A DNA stretch of 64,000 nucleotides from Costus lasius (Eukaryota; Streptophyta; Magnoliopsida; Zingiberales; Costaceae): contig CM050450.1 of NCBI GenBank assembly GCA_027563935.2, positions 12,259,957 to 12,323,956 of the forward strand, in the 5' to 3' direction. The notes under the pieces were generated by a model, which did no database searches, was not told where the DNA came from, and saw only the letters and a program-made list of their open reading frames with translations. A program made the translations under genes and the position numbers. Below, in pieces: positions 39,731 to 52,355 of the stretch. Within the stretch, counting starts at the first letter, position 1; each line of letters opens with the position of its first letter.

Positions 39731-40859
39731 ATGCCCAGGAATACTGTTCGAACAGGGAAACTTGTACCTGGAGACCCGGAGATAGAGCGTACCTTCTATC
39801 AAATCAGAAGAAATTTGAAAAGACTTAAGCTCAAAGGACAATTCTCTGACAGTCAAATGATGGAAGCCAATCGCTCTTGAAGGACTTTACAGCACCCACC
39901 ATCTCTGGTGTGCACTCGAGCATATCGCGACCAGCTATCGAAGCTAACAACTTCGAGATAAAGCCGTCACTTATACAAATGGTGCAACAGAACCAATTTA
40001 GTGGGGAAACCACTGACGATCCTAACCTTCATTTATCTATCTTTTTAGAATGCTGCGACATTTTAAAGATTAATGGTGCTCATCCTGATGCTATCAAATT
40101 AAGACACTTCCCTTTTTCTCTCAAGGATCGAGCTAGGGCATGGTTGCAGTCTTTACCGCAGGCCTCTATTACAACGTGGGAGCAATTATCTCAAGCTTTT
40201 CTGTCAAAATACTTCCCACCGAGCAAAACAGCCCAGCTCAGAAATCAGATCACCAACTTTGCCCAATGAGAAGGAGAGTCCCTGTATGAAGCATGAGATC
40301 GGTTCAAGGAATTATTGAGGATGTATCCACACCATGGTCTACAGAAATAGGTGATCATTCACACCTTCTACAGTGGATTGCTATACCAGACCAGACTTTC
40401 TGTATATGCTGTTGCTGGTGGGGCACTAATGAATAAGAACTATGATGAAGCGATGGAGTTGATTGAAGACATGACCCTCAACCATTATCAGTGGTCAGGA
40501 GAGAGGAGTCAACCAGTTTGAAGTTTAGGAAAGTTTGACATGAATATGATTAATTCCCTAGTAGCAAAAGTAGATTCACTTTTTTCTAAACTTGACTCTA
40601 TTAATGTTTCTACTTCTAATTCTATGACTTGTGATGTTTGTGGAGTAATAGGACATTCCTCTTATGACTGCCACATTTTGAATGCTCCCTCTGAACAAGT
40701 CAATGCTATTGGGAATTTCAGGAATCAGAACGATCCTTACTCGAACACATACAATCCGGGATGGAGAAATCACCCGAATTTCTCCTACAGGTTGAATCAA
40801 GGGCAATTACCTCCTGCTAATTTTTCTAATCAGAACTTCTCTTCTAATTTCAGGCCTCC
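39731..40859 (+). pseudogene. E1 gag, first part (right copy)
   Basis: Equivalent of 2765-3893 with the same stops, so the gag lesions predate the tandem duplication. Residue changes include A to E in GATTDD and T to A in NGTHPD. Cut at CCTCC (40855-40859) by E2. Confidence 0.88.
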
Positions 40860-42287
40860 TTGCTTATCTCTTCTAATTTATCAAAGTAATATATATGTAT
40901 CGATCCCATAGGGACCAAATACCAAGTACCGACTGATTAGATTACCACAAGCTAGACGATCTTTAAGTGGTTGTGAAATTGTCGCTAAGATCTAAAATTA
41001 AGCTAAACAAGAGATAAGCAAGGAAAATAGAATTGAAAGCTAGGTAATTGCACGATGCAAGGTCTAAGGATGGGTAGGATCAAGGCTAGGGTCCACCGCC
41101 TTGATGCGCTATGCGTGGATTGATAACAATATGAAAGTCCCTTTTTAATCTTAGGGCGATCCAAAGGTGCGCAAGTCGTCCTCTCTCGAGTGATGCGACT
41201 TGCGACTAGGAGTTTACCAGATTTAGCGTCTACCGTCGTAGGACGTGAAACCGAATAAGCTCATCGAGGGCCGGATCGTGCATATCATTCCATCATTTGT
41301 ACATGTTGTCCCCTCTCAGGTGATGCAACAAGGTGCTTATACGATCAAACGTCTACCGTCGTAGTACGCTTAACTCGTATAAACCCAAAGAGTGCCAAAT
41401 GATATACACTACCCGTACTCAATCGACCACTCTCGTGCGACGATTGAGATACTCCTACCTAGGGTTTACAACATCTGGACGTGCCTCTCGACCCTACCAG
41501 ATATCTAAGAGAATGAAAGTAACACAATGTAAAACTTCATTCGATAGGTGCAACTAGGCATGATAAGACAATCTAGGGTTCACAATATAAAGCTATAATC
41601 CACACATAGAACATTCAAGGGGCTTTCCCTTGCCCTGAAAAAAAGTTTAAGCTACAATGCTCATGTTCCAAAGCAAAGAACAAATCGGTTTAAGCATTCC
41701 ATCCATAGAGAATACAATCGATCGAGTAAGTTAGAAATGAGAAGACAAAACTCCCTCAAGTAGGAAGAAGCCGTCTGGTGTAGCCTCCTCTTCCTCCAAT
41801 CAGTCGTCTCTCTCCTTCACGCTCTCACGTGGAAGGGTCTTCTCCTTTCTCCCGTCGCTCAGCTGCCACCTCCTTGCCTTACGTCCGTGCGTGAATGTGT
41901 AATCTCCCCCCTTTTTCTTTACATGAATAGGGTTTTTGTCCCTTTCCTCTCCTCTCCTTGTCGAATTTCACTTTTGCCCTCCTGGAGCCCTCTGTCTAAC
42001 GTGGATAAGTTGAGGGGTGAAGATTTGGAAAATTGGTACAAGGCGACACCAAAGCCACGGGGTGTGGTTCTAGTCACTAGGTGGACCGTGGTTTTCACCG
42101 AGAATACAGATTTCGCTGAAAATGGTGGCATTCCTTCGCTTTTTCCCTGAAATGATGCAAAAACACCAAAGAGTATAGATTCTGAAGATAAAGTAATAAT
42201 TCCATGCAAATAAGGTGTAAATGCTAGAAAAGTAAAGATATAACGAGGAAAATAGCATAAAAATCTCTATATAAAAATGACTCAACA
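40860..42287 (-). repeat. E2 3' LTR (right copy)
   Basis: Same extent and same altered outer tip as the left copy. Confidence 0.9.
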
Positions 42288-43263
42288 AATCTCCCTAGAC
42301 TTAAACTCTTGCTTGACCTCAAGCAAAGATAAAATGGTACTGAGTCCAACCCCTCAAAGATAGTGCTAACACTGATCCATGTAATGAACAAACACCCTAG
42401 AAGTGGTAGACTCCTATCGGATATCAAAGTGGTAAGCATTGCAATCCAAAGAAAATGCGTTCCACACATAGCTACTACACCTCATAATCAACCTCCTAGT
42501 TCCTCCTCTTACAATTTTTGAAGCCTCCAAGTGGTTTGAGATGGAAGTAGAAAGGTAAACATCAAAATATTTCTACAAATGATGTGAATGTATACTGATA
42601 TTTGGAGAATTTTGAGAGGATCTTTGTCCTCTTTTTTTTTTTTGAGAGGATCTTTGTCCTCTTTTCTTTTTTTTTTTTTGAGAAATGTCTCTAGACTTTG
42701 CTAGAGAATCTTTTCTTGTTTTGACTTTTTGTGGTAACCAAAATGGAGGACATGATAGGTGAGGAGGAGGAAACATTCAGTGTTAAATTAGGTGTAGAAA
42801 GCCAGCGGCGTCCCACAATTTAAATAGGAGCGCAGCTTACCAAGAATCTATCATTAAGTTATCCACCACGAGGGGATTAATCGCATACTAAAGATCTATG
42901 TAAGCGAAAATTAGTAAAGGGGTAGAATCATGCAAATGGATCATACTAACAGCAAAGGACACATTAAAACATGCTTAAAGGCAAACAAGAATATACTTTC
43001 AAGTTTTACTGTAAGGGGAGACCAAGACTAAAGCTAACATAGTAAGCATCAAATGGTAAAAGTTAACAATGGTAAACCAATTCAAAACAAAGGCTAGTTG
43101 TATCTAAGATGCAAAGTACTAAGTTAGGAATGCGAAGTGCCCTATCAGAAATGCACCCCCACCCACACAGTAAATGAGGCATCGTCCCCGATGCCAAAAA
43201 GAGAAAAGCAGTAAAGCATACAAAACTGGGGGTGCGGAAGACTCACACTGCTAATCGCAGGGA

Positions 43264-43765
43264 TCATCCCCCAGCATCACTCAGATTATCGGAGGAGGCA
43301 TTAGGAGAATCGGAGGAATCCTCAGTAGAATCAGCGGTTGCTCGCGGAGGATAGGCAGCAGTGCTCTGAAAGAGATAGAGTGCCAAAAGTCTTCTTCCCA
43401 GGTGCCGCAAGGCTTGAGCGTGAGACCAATATGTGTTAGGGATGCTAAATTCAGAAATTTGTCCCAGCCTAAGTTCCGGAAGAGCCACAGAACATCATCG
43501 AAGAGTCCAAGCTGCACTAAAGTAGGGGTGTCCATGTAGCGCGTGTTGATAATCCCTCGGTCGTAGGGTGGACGGCTGGGTGGGGTAGTGGAGAAGAAAG
43601 TGCTTGGGAGTGCACAGGGCGCTTCCCTTCCCGACGCCGGTTGTAGGTGGCGGTAGGAACAGGGTCACTCGGTGGTGAAGGTGCGGGAGCAGGGGCTGGT
43701 GGCGATTGCTCGTGCCGGCGTTTATTGGTGGAGGGCTTGCTGGCGGTCACTTTGCGAGGCGCCAT
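43264..43765 (-). pseudogene. E2 ORF3 N-terminal remnant (right copy)
   Basis: Equivalent of 6298-6799 with the same frameshift near the conserved LFDDVLWLFRNLGWDKF block; only a few substitutions. Confidence 0.7.
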
Positions 43766-43925
43766 GGAGAGGAGAGAAACTCCGGTGAGGTGGTGGCTGA
43801 GAGGGCAGCGACGAAGAGAGGGGCGAAAGTAGAGTTAGGGTTTTCACAGGGTGTGTAAAGGATCGGGGAATGAAACAAGGGGCACGGGAAAGCGCAGGGT
43901 TTTAAGCAAAGGGGATTTTGAAGTT

Positions 43926-44456
43926 AAGTGGAGGGCCCCGCCGAAAACCTCGGGGCGAGGTTGTCATCGCTGGGCGCCCCGAGTTACATTCTATACCAGT
44001 TTGGAACTCTGAAGACTTACACTGCAAAACTGTCTCCAGAACCCACGGGCTGAGGTTTCGGTCACTGGGTGCCCTGAGGAACTTTCTGTGGAGATCTTGG
44101 ATTTCATGTTTTCCTCTGCGAATTCTGCCTCCAGAAACCACGGGCAAGGTCTCGGTCACTAGGTTCCCCGAGGAATTTTCTGCGAAAAACTGGGACTTCA
44201 TGTATTCCGCTGTGAAATCTGCCCTCAGAAAATCCACGGCCGAGGTCTTGGTCACTAGGTGCCCCGAGGAACATTCTGTGGAAAACTTAACTTGTACCGA
44301 AGAGTCGCCTCTAGGGGTTTGAAATTCCGCGGGCCGAGGTTATAATCGCTGGGCGGCCCGAGGAACTTTCTGTGGAGAACGGAACTCTTAACAGGAAATG
44401 CAGCTTCTGGAACCACGGGTGTGACTGTCATCGCCGGGTCGACCGTGGAATTCTGA
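43926..44456. repeat. E2 palindromic tandem array (right copy)
   Basis: Equivalent of 6960-7490, six units, same order. Confidence 0.8.
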
Positions 44457-45556
44457 AAATAATGCAAATAGCTCCTAATTGCACTTAGATCGTCCCTGGA
44501 CAATGATAAACATATAATTAGGCTCACCAAGTTGTCAAAATAGAGTAAAACCTAATATCATCACAAAGCTAACTCGATATCATTAGTAGACAACGCCAAG
44601 CATAAAAATCATAGAACAAATCGCTTAAAACTTTAGCAGGATGGACATAGAGCCCAACAAACCACATGAAGAGAGTAGCAATAGGAACAGACAATTCAAA
44701 TTAATCAAAAGAGAGTTGAACCAATAAGAGGTTAACAGCATGAGAATTCCACCACATGTTACTTCAGATAGCAGGACAAATAGTATGATAAATGTAAGCA
44801 GTAAGTGGTAACATCGTTACGTGAGTTACTGGAAAGATGAGCAGAATAAAAGCAAAGCTTGTAAACCACTTGGCAGATGATCAAAAGTTCATCAGGAAAT
44901 CGGCAAATCACCATTGCAACTCAACAAATGAAATCAGCAAGTGGAAATACCATGGTATTTGCTACAGGAAAGCTAGTAAGATAAGCGCATACTCAGGTAA
45001 CAATCAAAATGACGACACAATACCATCCGGATACCGTCAAGTCATACCACCAAGTGCAAGCTACCACAAACATTGGCAAAGTAGAAGCATAGCTCAGTAA
45101 CCCACATGGAAAGAACTAAAACTGGTTGGTGACGAATATCATCAAGGTCCCATCCTACACCTCCCAAGCACCACAGATGTAAACAGTGAGCAGCAACACC
45201 ATTAACTAGGCTACCAAATGGATGGGAAAGGTGAGTACACAACGGGTAGACTTACAAGGAGAAAGTGGAAATCAAGCAAACGATCAACAATATCAAAATA
45301 CCGACTCAATACCAATCCCAGCACAATAATTGAAAATAGCAAGTGATGATACCATGGAGTAATCTACCAAAAAGATGTAGCAAGGTGCACTCATAGTAAA
45401 GCAAACCACCCAAAGAGAGTAGAAGTAGGCAAATGATCGATAAGTCAAAATACCATCATTGCCCCAACAAATCAAAATACCATTAAGCTACCTACCAAAA
45501 GGTGAAAATACCATTAAACAAATTACTGAAAGAACTAGCAAGAGAAAGGGAAAGAG

Positions 45557-45574
45557 CTTGGGTTGCCTCCCAAG
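45557..45574 (-). promoter_or_regulatory. Conserved stem-loop, intact (E2 right copy)
   Basis: Minus strand CTTGGGAGGCAACCCAAG; here the stem is perfect, showing that the mismatch at 8591-8608 is a recent change in the left copy. Confidence 0.83.
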
Positions 45575-45615
45575 AAGTGCCTTTTTAAGGTCTTTGGCTT
45601 GACCCAAGTGTCATG

Positions 45616-48528
45616 TCAAGGTGGATCTGGGGGGTTGGAAGGATGGACAATGCTCCGCTTCTCATGTGGCTCGTGAACAAAGTTATGCATTGGGCTTGAT
45701 ACAATCCCCCCAAGTTGACTGGATAGTTGCCCATGAAGAACTCTCAAAACACCACGGTTAGGACCTTGCCCAGGACGAACACTTGCAGCCACAGTCCCAT
45801 TTCCAGCTTCCAATCTATGATCACGGCCAACAGTCACATGTGGTTTGATCAATCTTTCATCATCCATCTGCCGATCTGCCCAAGAAGCATCTGGTGGCCT
45901 ATCTATAATCCTCCCAGGACCAGGACCTGGTGGTCTCCATACAAGAATGATAAACAATGGATCAGCTATGTCTAAACCAATTCCAAAACCCACAGGGAGT
46001 TGAGTAAAGTGCAGTGAGAGTGTCATAAGAATGTCTTTAGAGTATTTCGTTTGACTAGCAGCCTTAAAACCATCATCATCCAGATGCTTAGTTGCTCCAA
46101 TGCCTTGCTGTCCATTCTCTGATATTTTTGATTTTGGAGTTGAGATATCGGCTGCATCTTCCCAGTCATCTAACTCCACTACGTTCACCCCACCTTCCTC
46201 ATCTGCAACATCCTTACTAGGTACACCTACTGGAATGATCTTTGTAACAGTGTCCTTGCCTATGTTTACCACACTAGAATCAGTTGATCCAACAACCTTG
46301 TTGGATGTCAATTCACATTTGACAGTGACATCACGTGCAGAAGGAAGATCACTAGTAGTTACAAGTTTAGAGTCAGCCAAGTACAAAGATGCATTATTTT
46401 GCTCATTTACCATGGTATTATCTTCCTGCACCTTATGATTGACAATACAGTTGGATCCATTAAGTATTTTGTTGTCTGCTTCATAGTACCCACTAGATTT
46501 CACTTCTCCATAGGTTTCTACTCTCTTATCTTGTTCCAATGCAACGGTAAAAGATGGATGTACTTCAACATTATAAGAATCTTGTGGTGAATCCTCTGAT
46601 GCTTCAGACTTTTCAAGCTTGGCTATTCTCAACATTGACTTGCCTCTAACGTCCCTATATGTATTAATCACACTCAAGTTAATATCTAATCTTTTGGCGT
46701 CAGTTTTCTCTTTAGAATTTCTAAAGTCTTTTTCACTTGGTTTCTTTGGGTTCTCATTGAAGGAATCTGATAAGTTAGGAGCACCAGGCGCAACTTCTTC
46801 CTTAGACTGAGGCTCCAAAGCTTCCATTTGCTTAGACAAAACAATATCAAGAAGAACAATTGGAAGTGGGGGTTCGCTCGGCACTGCATCTATATCCACC
46901 ATATTTGATGCTTCTCTACCATCATCTGGTGCTGACATTATAGAAGGATCAGAAGTCAAATTTGTGACTTTCTTGGGCAGTGAAACTGGCTGTTCAGAGT
47001 ATAATTTAAGCAGCAGCTGGCTATGCTCATTAGGGTTGATCTCTATCTGCCTTTGAGTGGGAATAGTTTCATTGACAGTAATGCTCACTGGATTAGGTGT
47101 TTCTACTTTAGCAGCAGGCATGCCAATTACCACAGGGGCTAATGACAAGGATGTGCCATACTTCTCATTTTGTAAAACCACTGGCGGTTTCATAGTTACT
47201 TGTACTTCTATGGGCAAATATTTAAAAGCAGGAAATCCCTCCAATTTAACATCTTCATGGCTGCCACAGAGAGGTGTTTCAGAAGTATGTTTGCCACCAA
47301 GTGAGATGCTCACCATTGATTGGTTCATCAAAAGTAACCGAGTTGGTACCATATCAAGTTCTGCATCTACTATCATTGGTAAAGTGGAATTTGAGCTTAA
47401 AAGTTCATACCCCAAGTCATCCGGTAATGGTGTGAATTCAACCACTTTTTCATCTTTTACCATGGTAAGTGGCTGTTTGAGGTTGAGACACTCCAAGGGG
47501 TTCAAGTTGCATAGAGGGATAGTATTCGGTGGTTGGGAGCACATTACCACTTCAGATTTAGCATCTTCTTCTTTTTCATTTCCAGATAGGCATTCCTCCA
47601 AAGGATCAGAATTGTTGATAATGGTGTGCAAGCTGCCCAACTCGTCCTCCACAACATCTACACTATTGCAAGTCCGGAATTGGCGATCGACCTTCTTCTT
47701 CACTAATCTTTGCGGAAAAGGAATAGCCGGCACATAAGGTGGTGGTGGTATGTATGCCGGTTCCTTGTTTTTCTCTTGTTCATCATCAGGTCCTTCTATA
47801 CCAACCCCTTCTTTCCTTAAGGTTTTCGGCTCGGGGTTTTTTTCCACATCCAGATTCATGTTGAGTTCATCTACTTGTTCCCCTATGCATGTATTGATAG
47901 CATTGCACTGTTCTCTAGGGTTCGCTTCGGGTTGCCCCGGAAGTCTACCAGAAGGTCTAGGTGACGTCAAGGCTTGCTGCGCGATCTGATTTTCAAGCAT
48001 CCTTCCATGTGTGGTCAAAGCTTCAACTTGAGAGGCTAATTGCTGGATGGTCTCATTCATGCGCTCATTTTGTCTAGATACTTGTTCAATTTGCTTGGTT
48101 TGGTTAGCCATAAAACCTTCAAGCATAGACTCCAAATTTGATCTAGATGGTTGAGATGGAGGTTGTTGCCATTGTTGTTGGAAAGAATAGTTTGGGTTGC
48201 TCCTCCACCCAGGATCATATGTGTTAGAGTATGGATCATATTGCGTACTTGATGGAAAACTATTGAGTGTATTCACATGATCCGGTGCAAAGTCTCTGAA
48301 AGGAGGAGGTCCCATGTGGCAATCGGCTGAGAAATGTCTTGATGTACCACAACTCTCATACGAGGTACTATAGGCGGTGGTGGAGTTCAATCCAAAAGTG
48401 TCAAGCTTGTGAGCTAGAGAGTCTAATTTGGCAACTATTGAGCTCACTGCCTCAAGTTCAATTTCACCACCTGCCCTATATGGTACTGCCCTCTCAGTTG
48501 ACCACTGGTGGTAGTTCATCTTTTTCAA
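45616..48528 (-). CDS. Chimeric gag/linker-eIF4G ORF (right copy, 970 codons)
   Basis: Full-length open frame, same length as at 8650-11562. I count nine residue differences: P127S, W285R, L338P, T356M, E362V, S437Y, A575S, V616I and I961V (left to right copy). None touches the eIF4E-binding Y829, L834, M835 or the DDWEDAADISTP block. Neighbouring gag and ORF3 frames carry stops, this one does not. See the left copy for the domain description. Confidence 0.88.
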   Translation of the reverse strand: MKKMNYHQWSTERAVPYRAGGEIELEAVSSIVAKLDSLAHKLDTFGLNSTTAYSTSYESCGTSRHFSADCHMGPPPFRDFAPDHVNTLNSFPSSTQYDPYSNTYDPGWRSNPNYSFQQQWQQPPSQPSRSNLESMLEGFMANQTKQIEQVSRQNERMNETIQQLASQVEALTTHGRMLENQIAQQALTSPRPSGRLPGQPEANPREQCNAINTCIGEQVDELNMNLDVEKNPEPKTLRKEGVGIEGPDDEQEKNKEPAYIPPPPYVPAIPFPQRLVKKKVDRQFRTCNSVDVVEDELGSLHTIINNSDPLEECLSGNEKEEDAKSEVVMCSQPPNTIPLCNLNPLECLNLKQPLTMVKDEKVVEFTPLPDDLGYELLSSNSTLPMIVDAELDMVPTRLLLMNQSMVSISLGGKHTSETPLCGSHEDVKLEGFPAFKYLPIEVQVTMKPPVVLQNEKYGTSLSLAPVVIGMPAAKVETPNPVSITVNETIPTQRQIEINPNEHSQLLLKLYSEQPVSLPKKVTNLTSDPSIMSAPDDGREASNMVDIDAVPSEPPLPIVLLDIVLSKQMEALEPQSKEEVAPGAPNLSDSFNENPKKPSEKDFRNSKEKTDAKRLDINLSVINTYRDVRGKSMLRIAKLEKSEASEDSPQDSYNVEVHPSFTVALEQDKRVETYGEVKSSGYYEADNKILNGSNCIVNHKVQEDNTMVNEQNNASLYLADSKLVTTSDLPSARDVTVKCELTSNKVVGSTDSSVVNIGKDTVTKIIPVGVPSKDVADEEGGVNVVELDDWEDAADISTPKSKISENGQQGIGATKHLDDDGFKAASQTKYSKDILMTLSLHFTQLPVGFGIGLDIADPLFIILVWRPPGPGPGRIIDRPPDASWADRQMDDERLIKPHVTVGRDHRLEAGNGTVAASVRPGQGPNRGVLRVLHGQLSSQLGGIVSSPMHNFVHEPHEKRSIVHPSNPPDPP

Positions 48529-48817
48529 GAAATTCTTTCTGAGCTGGCTGCCTTAGACTTAGCTTTTCTACGGCGTCGGAAGGTCTTTTCAATTCAGGAT
48601 CCGCAAGTGCTAGTTCTCCCGACCGTAGAGTCCTACGCATAAACCAAGTAAATTCAAAGGCAACCTTTCCAATTAACAAAAAGATATGCAGTGATTATCA
48701 GAAATGTAAAAAGAGATTAACACTAAATAACGAAAAACTAATAAACTAAAAGAACGAAAAAGAAGTGAAACGCCTAGTCTAGCAATAACTTAACTGTGTC
48801 GATATTGATAAATTTGG

Positions 48818-48835
48818 TCCCCGGCAACGGCGCCA
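48818..48835 (-). other. Primer binding site, tRNA-Asp, perfect (E2 right copy)
   Basis: Minus strand TGGCGCCGTTGCCGGGGA, all 18 bases match the tRNA-Asp complement. Confidence 0.93.
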
Positions 48836-48841
48836 AAAACT

Positions 48842-50289
48842 TGATAGCCGGTAAATTAGCCGTTCCGCAAGTATACGGACTATCGAAGTAATATATATAT
48901 ATCGATCCCACAGGGACCAAATACCAAGTACCGACTGATTAGATTACCACAAGCTAGACGATCTTTAAGTGGTTGTGAAATGGTCACTAAGATCTAAAAT
49001 TAAGCTAAACAAGAGATAAGCAAGACAAATAGAATTGAAAGCTAGGTAATTGCATGATGAATGGTCTAAGGATGGGTAGGATCAAGGCTAGGGTCCACCG
49101 CCTTGATGCGCTATGCATGGATTGATAACAATATGAAAGTCCCTTTTTAATCTTAGGGCGATCCAAAGGTGAGCAAGTCATCCTCTCTCGAGTGATGCGA
49201 CTTGCGACTAGGAGTTTACCAGATTTAGCGTCTACCGTTGTAGGACGCGAAACCTAATAAGCTCATCGAGGGCCGGATCGTGCATACCATTCCATCATTT
49301 GTACATGTTGTCCCCTCTCGGGTGATACAACAAGGTGCTTATACGATCAAACGTCTACCGTCGTAGTACGCTTAACTAGTATAAACCCAAAGAGTGCCAA
49401 ATGGTATACACTACCCCTACTCAATCGACCACTCTCGTGCGACGATTGAGATACTCCTACCTATGGTTTACAACATCTGGACGTGCCTCTTGACCCTACC
49501 AGATATCTAAGAGCATGAAATTAACACAATGTAAAACTTCATTGGATACGTGCAACTAGGCATGATAAGACAATCTAGGGTTCACAATATAAAGCTATAA
49601 TCCACACATAGAACATTCAAGGGGCTTTCCCTAGCCCTGAAACAAAGTTTAAGATACAATGCTCATGTTCCAAAGCAAAGAACAAATCGGTTTAAGCATT
49701 CCATCCATGGAGAATACAATCGATCGAGTAAGATAGAAATGAGAAGACAAAACTCCCTCAAGTAGGAAGAAGCCGCCTGGTGTAGCCTCCTCTTCCTCCA
49801 ATCGGTCGTCTCTCTCCTTCATGCTCTCACATGGAAGGGTCTTCTCCTTTCTCCCGTCGCTCAGCTGCCACCTCCTTGCCTTACGTCCGTGCGTGAATGT
49901 GTAATCTCCCCCCTTTTTCCTTACGTGAATAGGGTTTTTGTCCCTTTCCTCTCCTCTCCTTGTCGAATTCCACTTTTGCCCTCCTAGAGCCCTCTGTTTG
50001 ACGTGGATAAGTTGAGGGGTGAAGATCTGGAAAATCGGTACAAGGCGACACCAAAGCCACGGGGTGTGGTTCTGGTCACTAGGTGGACCGTGGTTTTCGC
50101 CGAGAATACAGATTTCGCTGAAAATGGTGGCATTCCCTCGCTTTTTCCCTGAAATGATGCAAAAACACCAAAGAGTGTAGATTCCAAAGATAAAGCAATA
50201 ATTCCATGCAAATAAGGTGTAAATGCTAGAAAAGTAAAGATATAACGAGGAAAATAGCATAAAAATCTCTATATAAAAATGACTCAACA
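48842..50289 (-). repeat. E2 5' LTR (right copy)
   Basis: 1448 bp, TGATAGCC..ACTCAACA, six AT repeats at 48890-48902. Confidence 0.95.
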
Positions 50290-51258
50290 CCTCCCCCTGG
50301 AATACAACATCCATCTGTCAATCAAAGGCAATAAGATCCTCCACAGAAATCCAGATTAGAGTCGATGTTGGAAATTTTAATGGAAACTCAAATGAAGCAC
50401 AATGACTCTATAAATGAGCAAATTCGCTAGTTGAACATGAAAGTGGACTCTGTCTCCACTCACTCAAAAATGATGGAAAGCCGGATCATAGAGCTGGACC
50501 AGCGAACCAGTTCATTGTCAAGACACCCAGGAAAGCTTCCAGCTCAACCTGAAGCAAATCTGAGAGATCAGTGCAATGTCATCATGATGAGTGGTAGTGA
50601 GCGATCGGAGGAATGTAAAACCGAAAACATGGGGGATGAAGAGGACAAGTCTGAAAGCCAAAAAAAGGAGCCTCATCATGAGACTCCTGACGCACTCGAT
50701 GCTGAAACGATAATGGTGGTTGTTGGAGACTCAGCAGATTCCGCATGTAATCAACCACCTCTCAAAGTCGAGGATCCTGGAAGCTTCGACATACCATGCA
50801 AAATCGGCAACATTTCATTCAATCGAGCACTCTTGGATTTGGGTTCTAGGGTCAGCATCATGTCGGTCGTCACTTTCAAGAAGCCGAACTTGTGGACTCT
50901 CAAATCAACATCTCAGGTTCTCTAGTTCGCAAACAACTCTAGACTTCACCCACTCGGGATTGCTGAGAATTTACCATTGCAATTTAAAGGATTCTCTATC
51001 CCGGTAGACTTTGTGATTCTGGATATGCACGAGAAATCTATTTTCCTTCTTATATTGGGCAGACCATTCCTTGCCGCCGTCAGAGCCATAATTGATGTCC
51101 CACACAGGACGATGAAGTTCTGCATTCATGGAAACGCTATATCATTCAATCTTCCTGTTACTAACAATGAACTCTATCTTTCAGGTTCCAGGGAGAGCAG
51201 AACGGAGGTGAAGGGAAGTATTGCACAGTCAAGAAGTAAGATAGAGCTCTTCCCATAA
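50290..51258 (+). pseudogene. E1 gag C-terminus and protease (right copy)
   Basis: Equivalent of 13324-14292 with the same stops before and within the protease. Changes are few (for example Q to R in MESQII, N to K in MHENSI). Confidence 0.86.
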
Positions 51259-51622
51259 GCTTTTTTTGAACACTTTGGAGATAGACCCAACGACTCGATT
51301 GGCCCAAGAGGAAATAAAGTGGCAACTATGATATCACACACTTATGATGCCACGGGAGCCGATCTGAAGAAGAAGATCTTGAGACTGTTCGGAGATAAAA
51401 TTTTAATTGACTTTGCAAAAGCTTATGTGCTTTATAACTCTGTTATTCCACGTTCTGTCAAAACAATTAGAGATAAACTTGTATATCTTGTGTTTATTTT
51501 AATAGGTGCAACCTGTGGACGACGACAAAGGTAGAAACTCCACGCCACATACTTAGCTTCTCCACCACCAGACCCACCATGAGCATCACGCTGGTCAAGC
51601 TAGTGACCCGAAAGAAGTGCTT

Positions 51623-51640
51623 GTTGGGAGGCAACCCAAC
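51623..51640 (+). promoter_or_regulatory. Conserved stem-loop (E1 right copy)
   Basis: GTTGGGAGGCAACCCAAC, identical to the left copy, with the swapped outer pair. Confidence 0.82.
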
Positions 51641-51771
51641 CTCTTGTTCACTCTTTTACTTTCTTATTTCTTTTCATCATTTAGACATTGTTATTTTCTA
51701 ATTTTTATTTCATATTTATGCTCTCTAAGCTGTACCATGCTGATGGAAATTTTTCTGGATTTTTCAGGAAT

Positions 51772-52041
51772 CACCAAGCCATGCACGGTCGCACCCGTGC
51801 ATCCATGCACGGCCGTGCATGACTCAGTTAACTTTTCTGCACGCGTGACCGAGCGCTGCACGGGCATGGGTGTGAAGGCGTGAACGGTCGTGACGCGTAA
51901 GGAGTTCCACACCCGCACTTGACCGAGATGTGCACGGGCATGCCCGTGGACCGATGCACGGTTGTGCATCGTAAGTGAACTCAGTTGGGTGTCGAGGCCG
52001 AGAGCTGCACGGCCTAGGCTGTGTACTCGTACACACCCGTG
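51772..52041. repeat. E1 palindromic array (right copy)
   Basis: Same as 14806-15075 with scattered substitutions in the palindrome arms (for example GTGGACC for GTGCACC near 51946). Confidence 0.78.
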
Positions 52042-52355
52042 CATGACATTTTATAAAAAGGGCTGCCTGCACACGCGCATACACACCCATGTACGCAACC
52101 CTAGCGTGGCCGCCACCATCCTGATCCGCCGCCTCCGGTGCCCGATCGACCTCCGGCGACCTCCCATCGTCTTTCCCGACCTCCGGCGACTCTTTCCCCC
52201 AACTTTCCAGCGTCGATTCGTGCCTCCTGCCGCCGTTCGCCGCAGCCCTAGTTCTGGTCACCGCCCACTGTTCCGCTGCCGTCGACCCTACTTCTTCATC
52301 GCCGGCGCACCTGAAGCTTCCTTCTCAGCACCGAGCATCTTCCTACGCCTCCAAG

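Larger units (their letters stand above)
40860..50289 (-). mobile_element. E2 (right copy)
   Basis: Equivalent of 3894-13323, target duplication CCTCC at 40855-40859 and 50290-50294. 3' LTR 40860-42287 with the same filler at its tip, polypurine tract and hairpin (42311-42324), 3' stem 43178-43195, array 43926-44456, stem-loop 45557, chimeric ORF 45616-48528, perfect primer site 48818-48835, 5' LTR 48842-50289. Confidence 0.93.
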
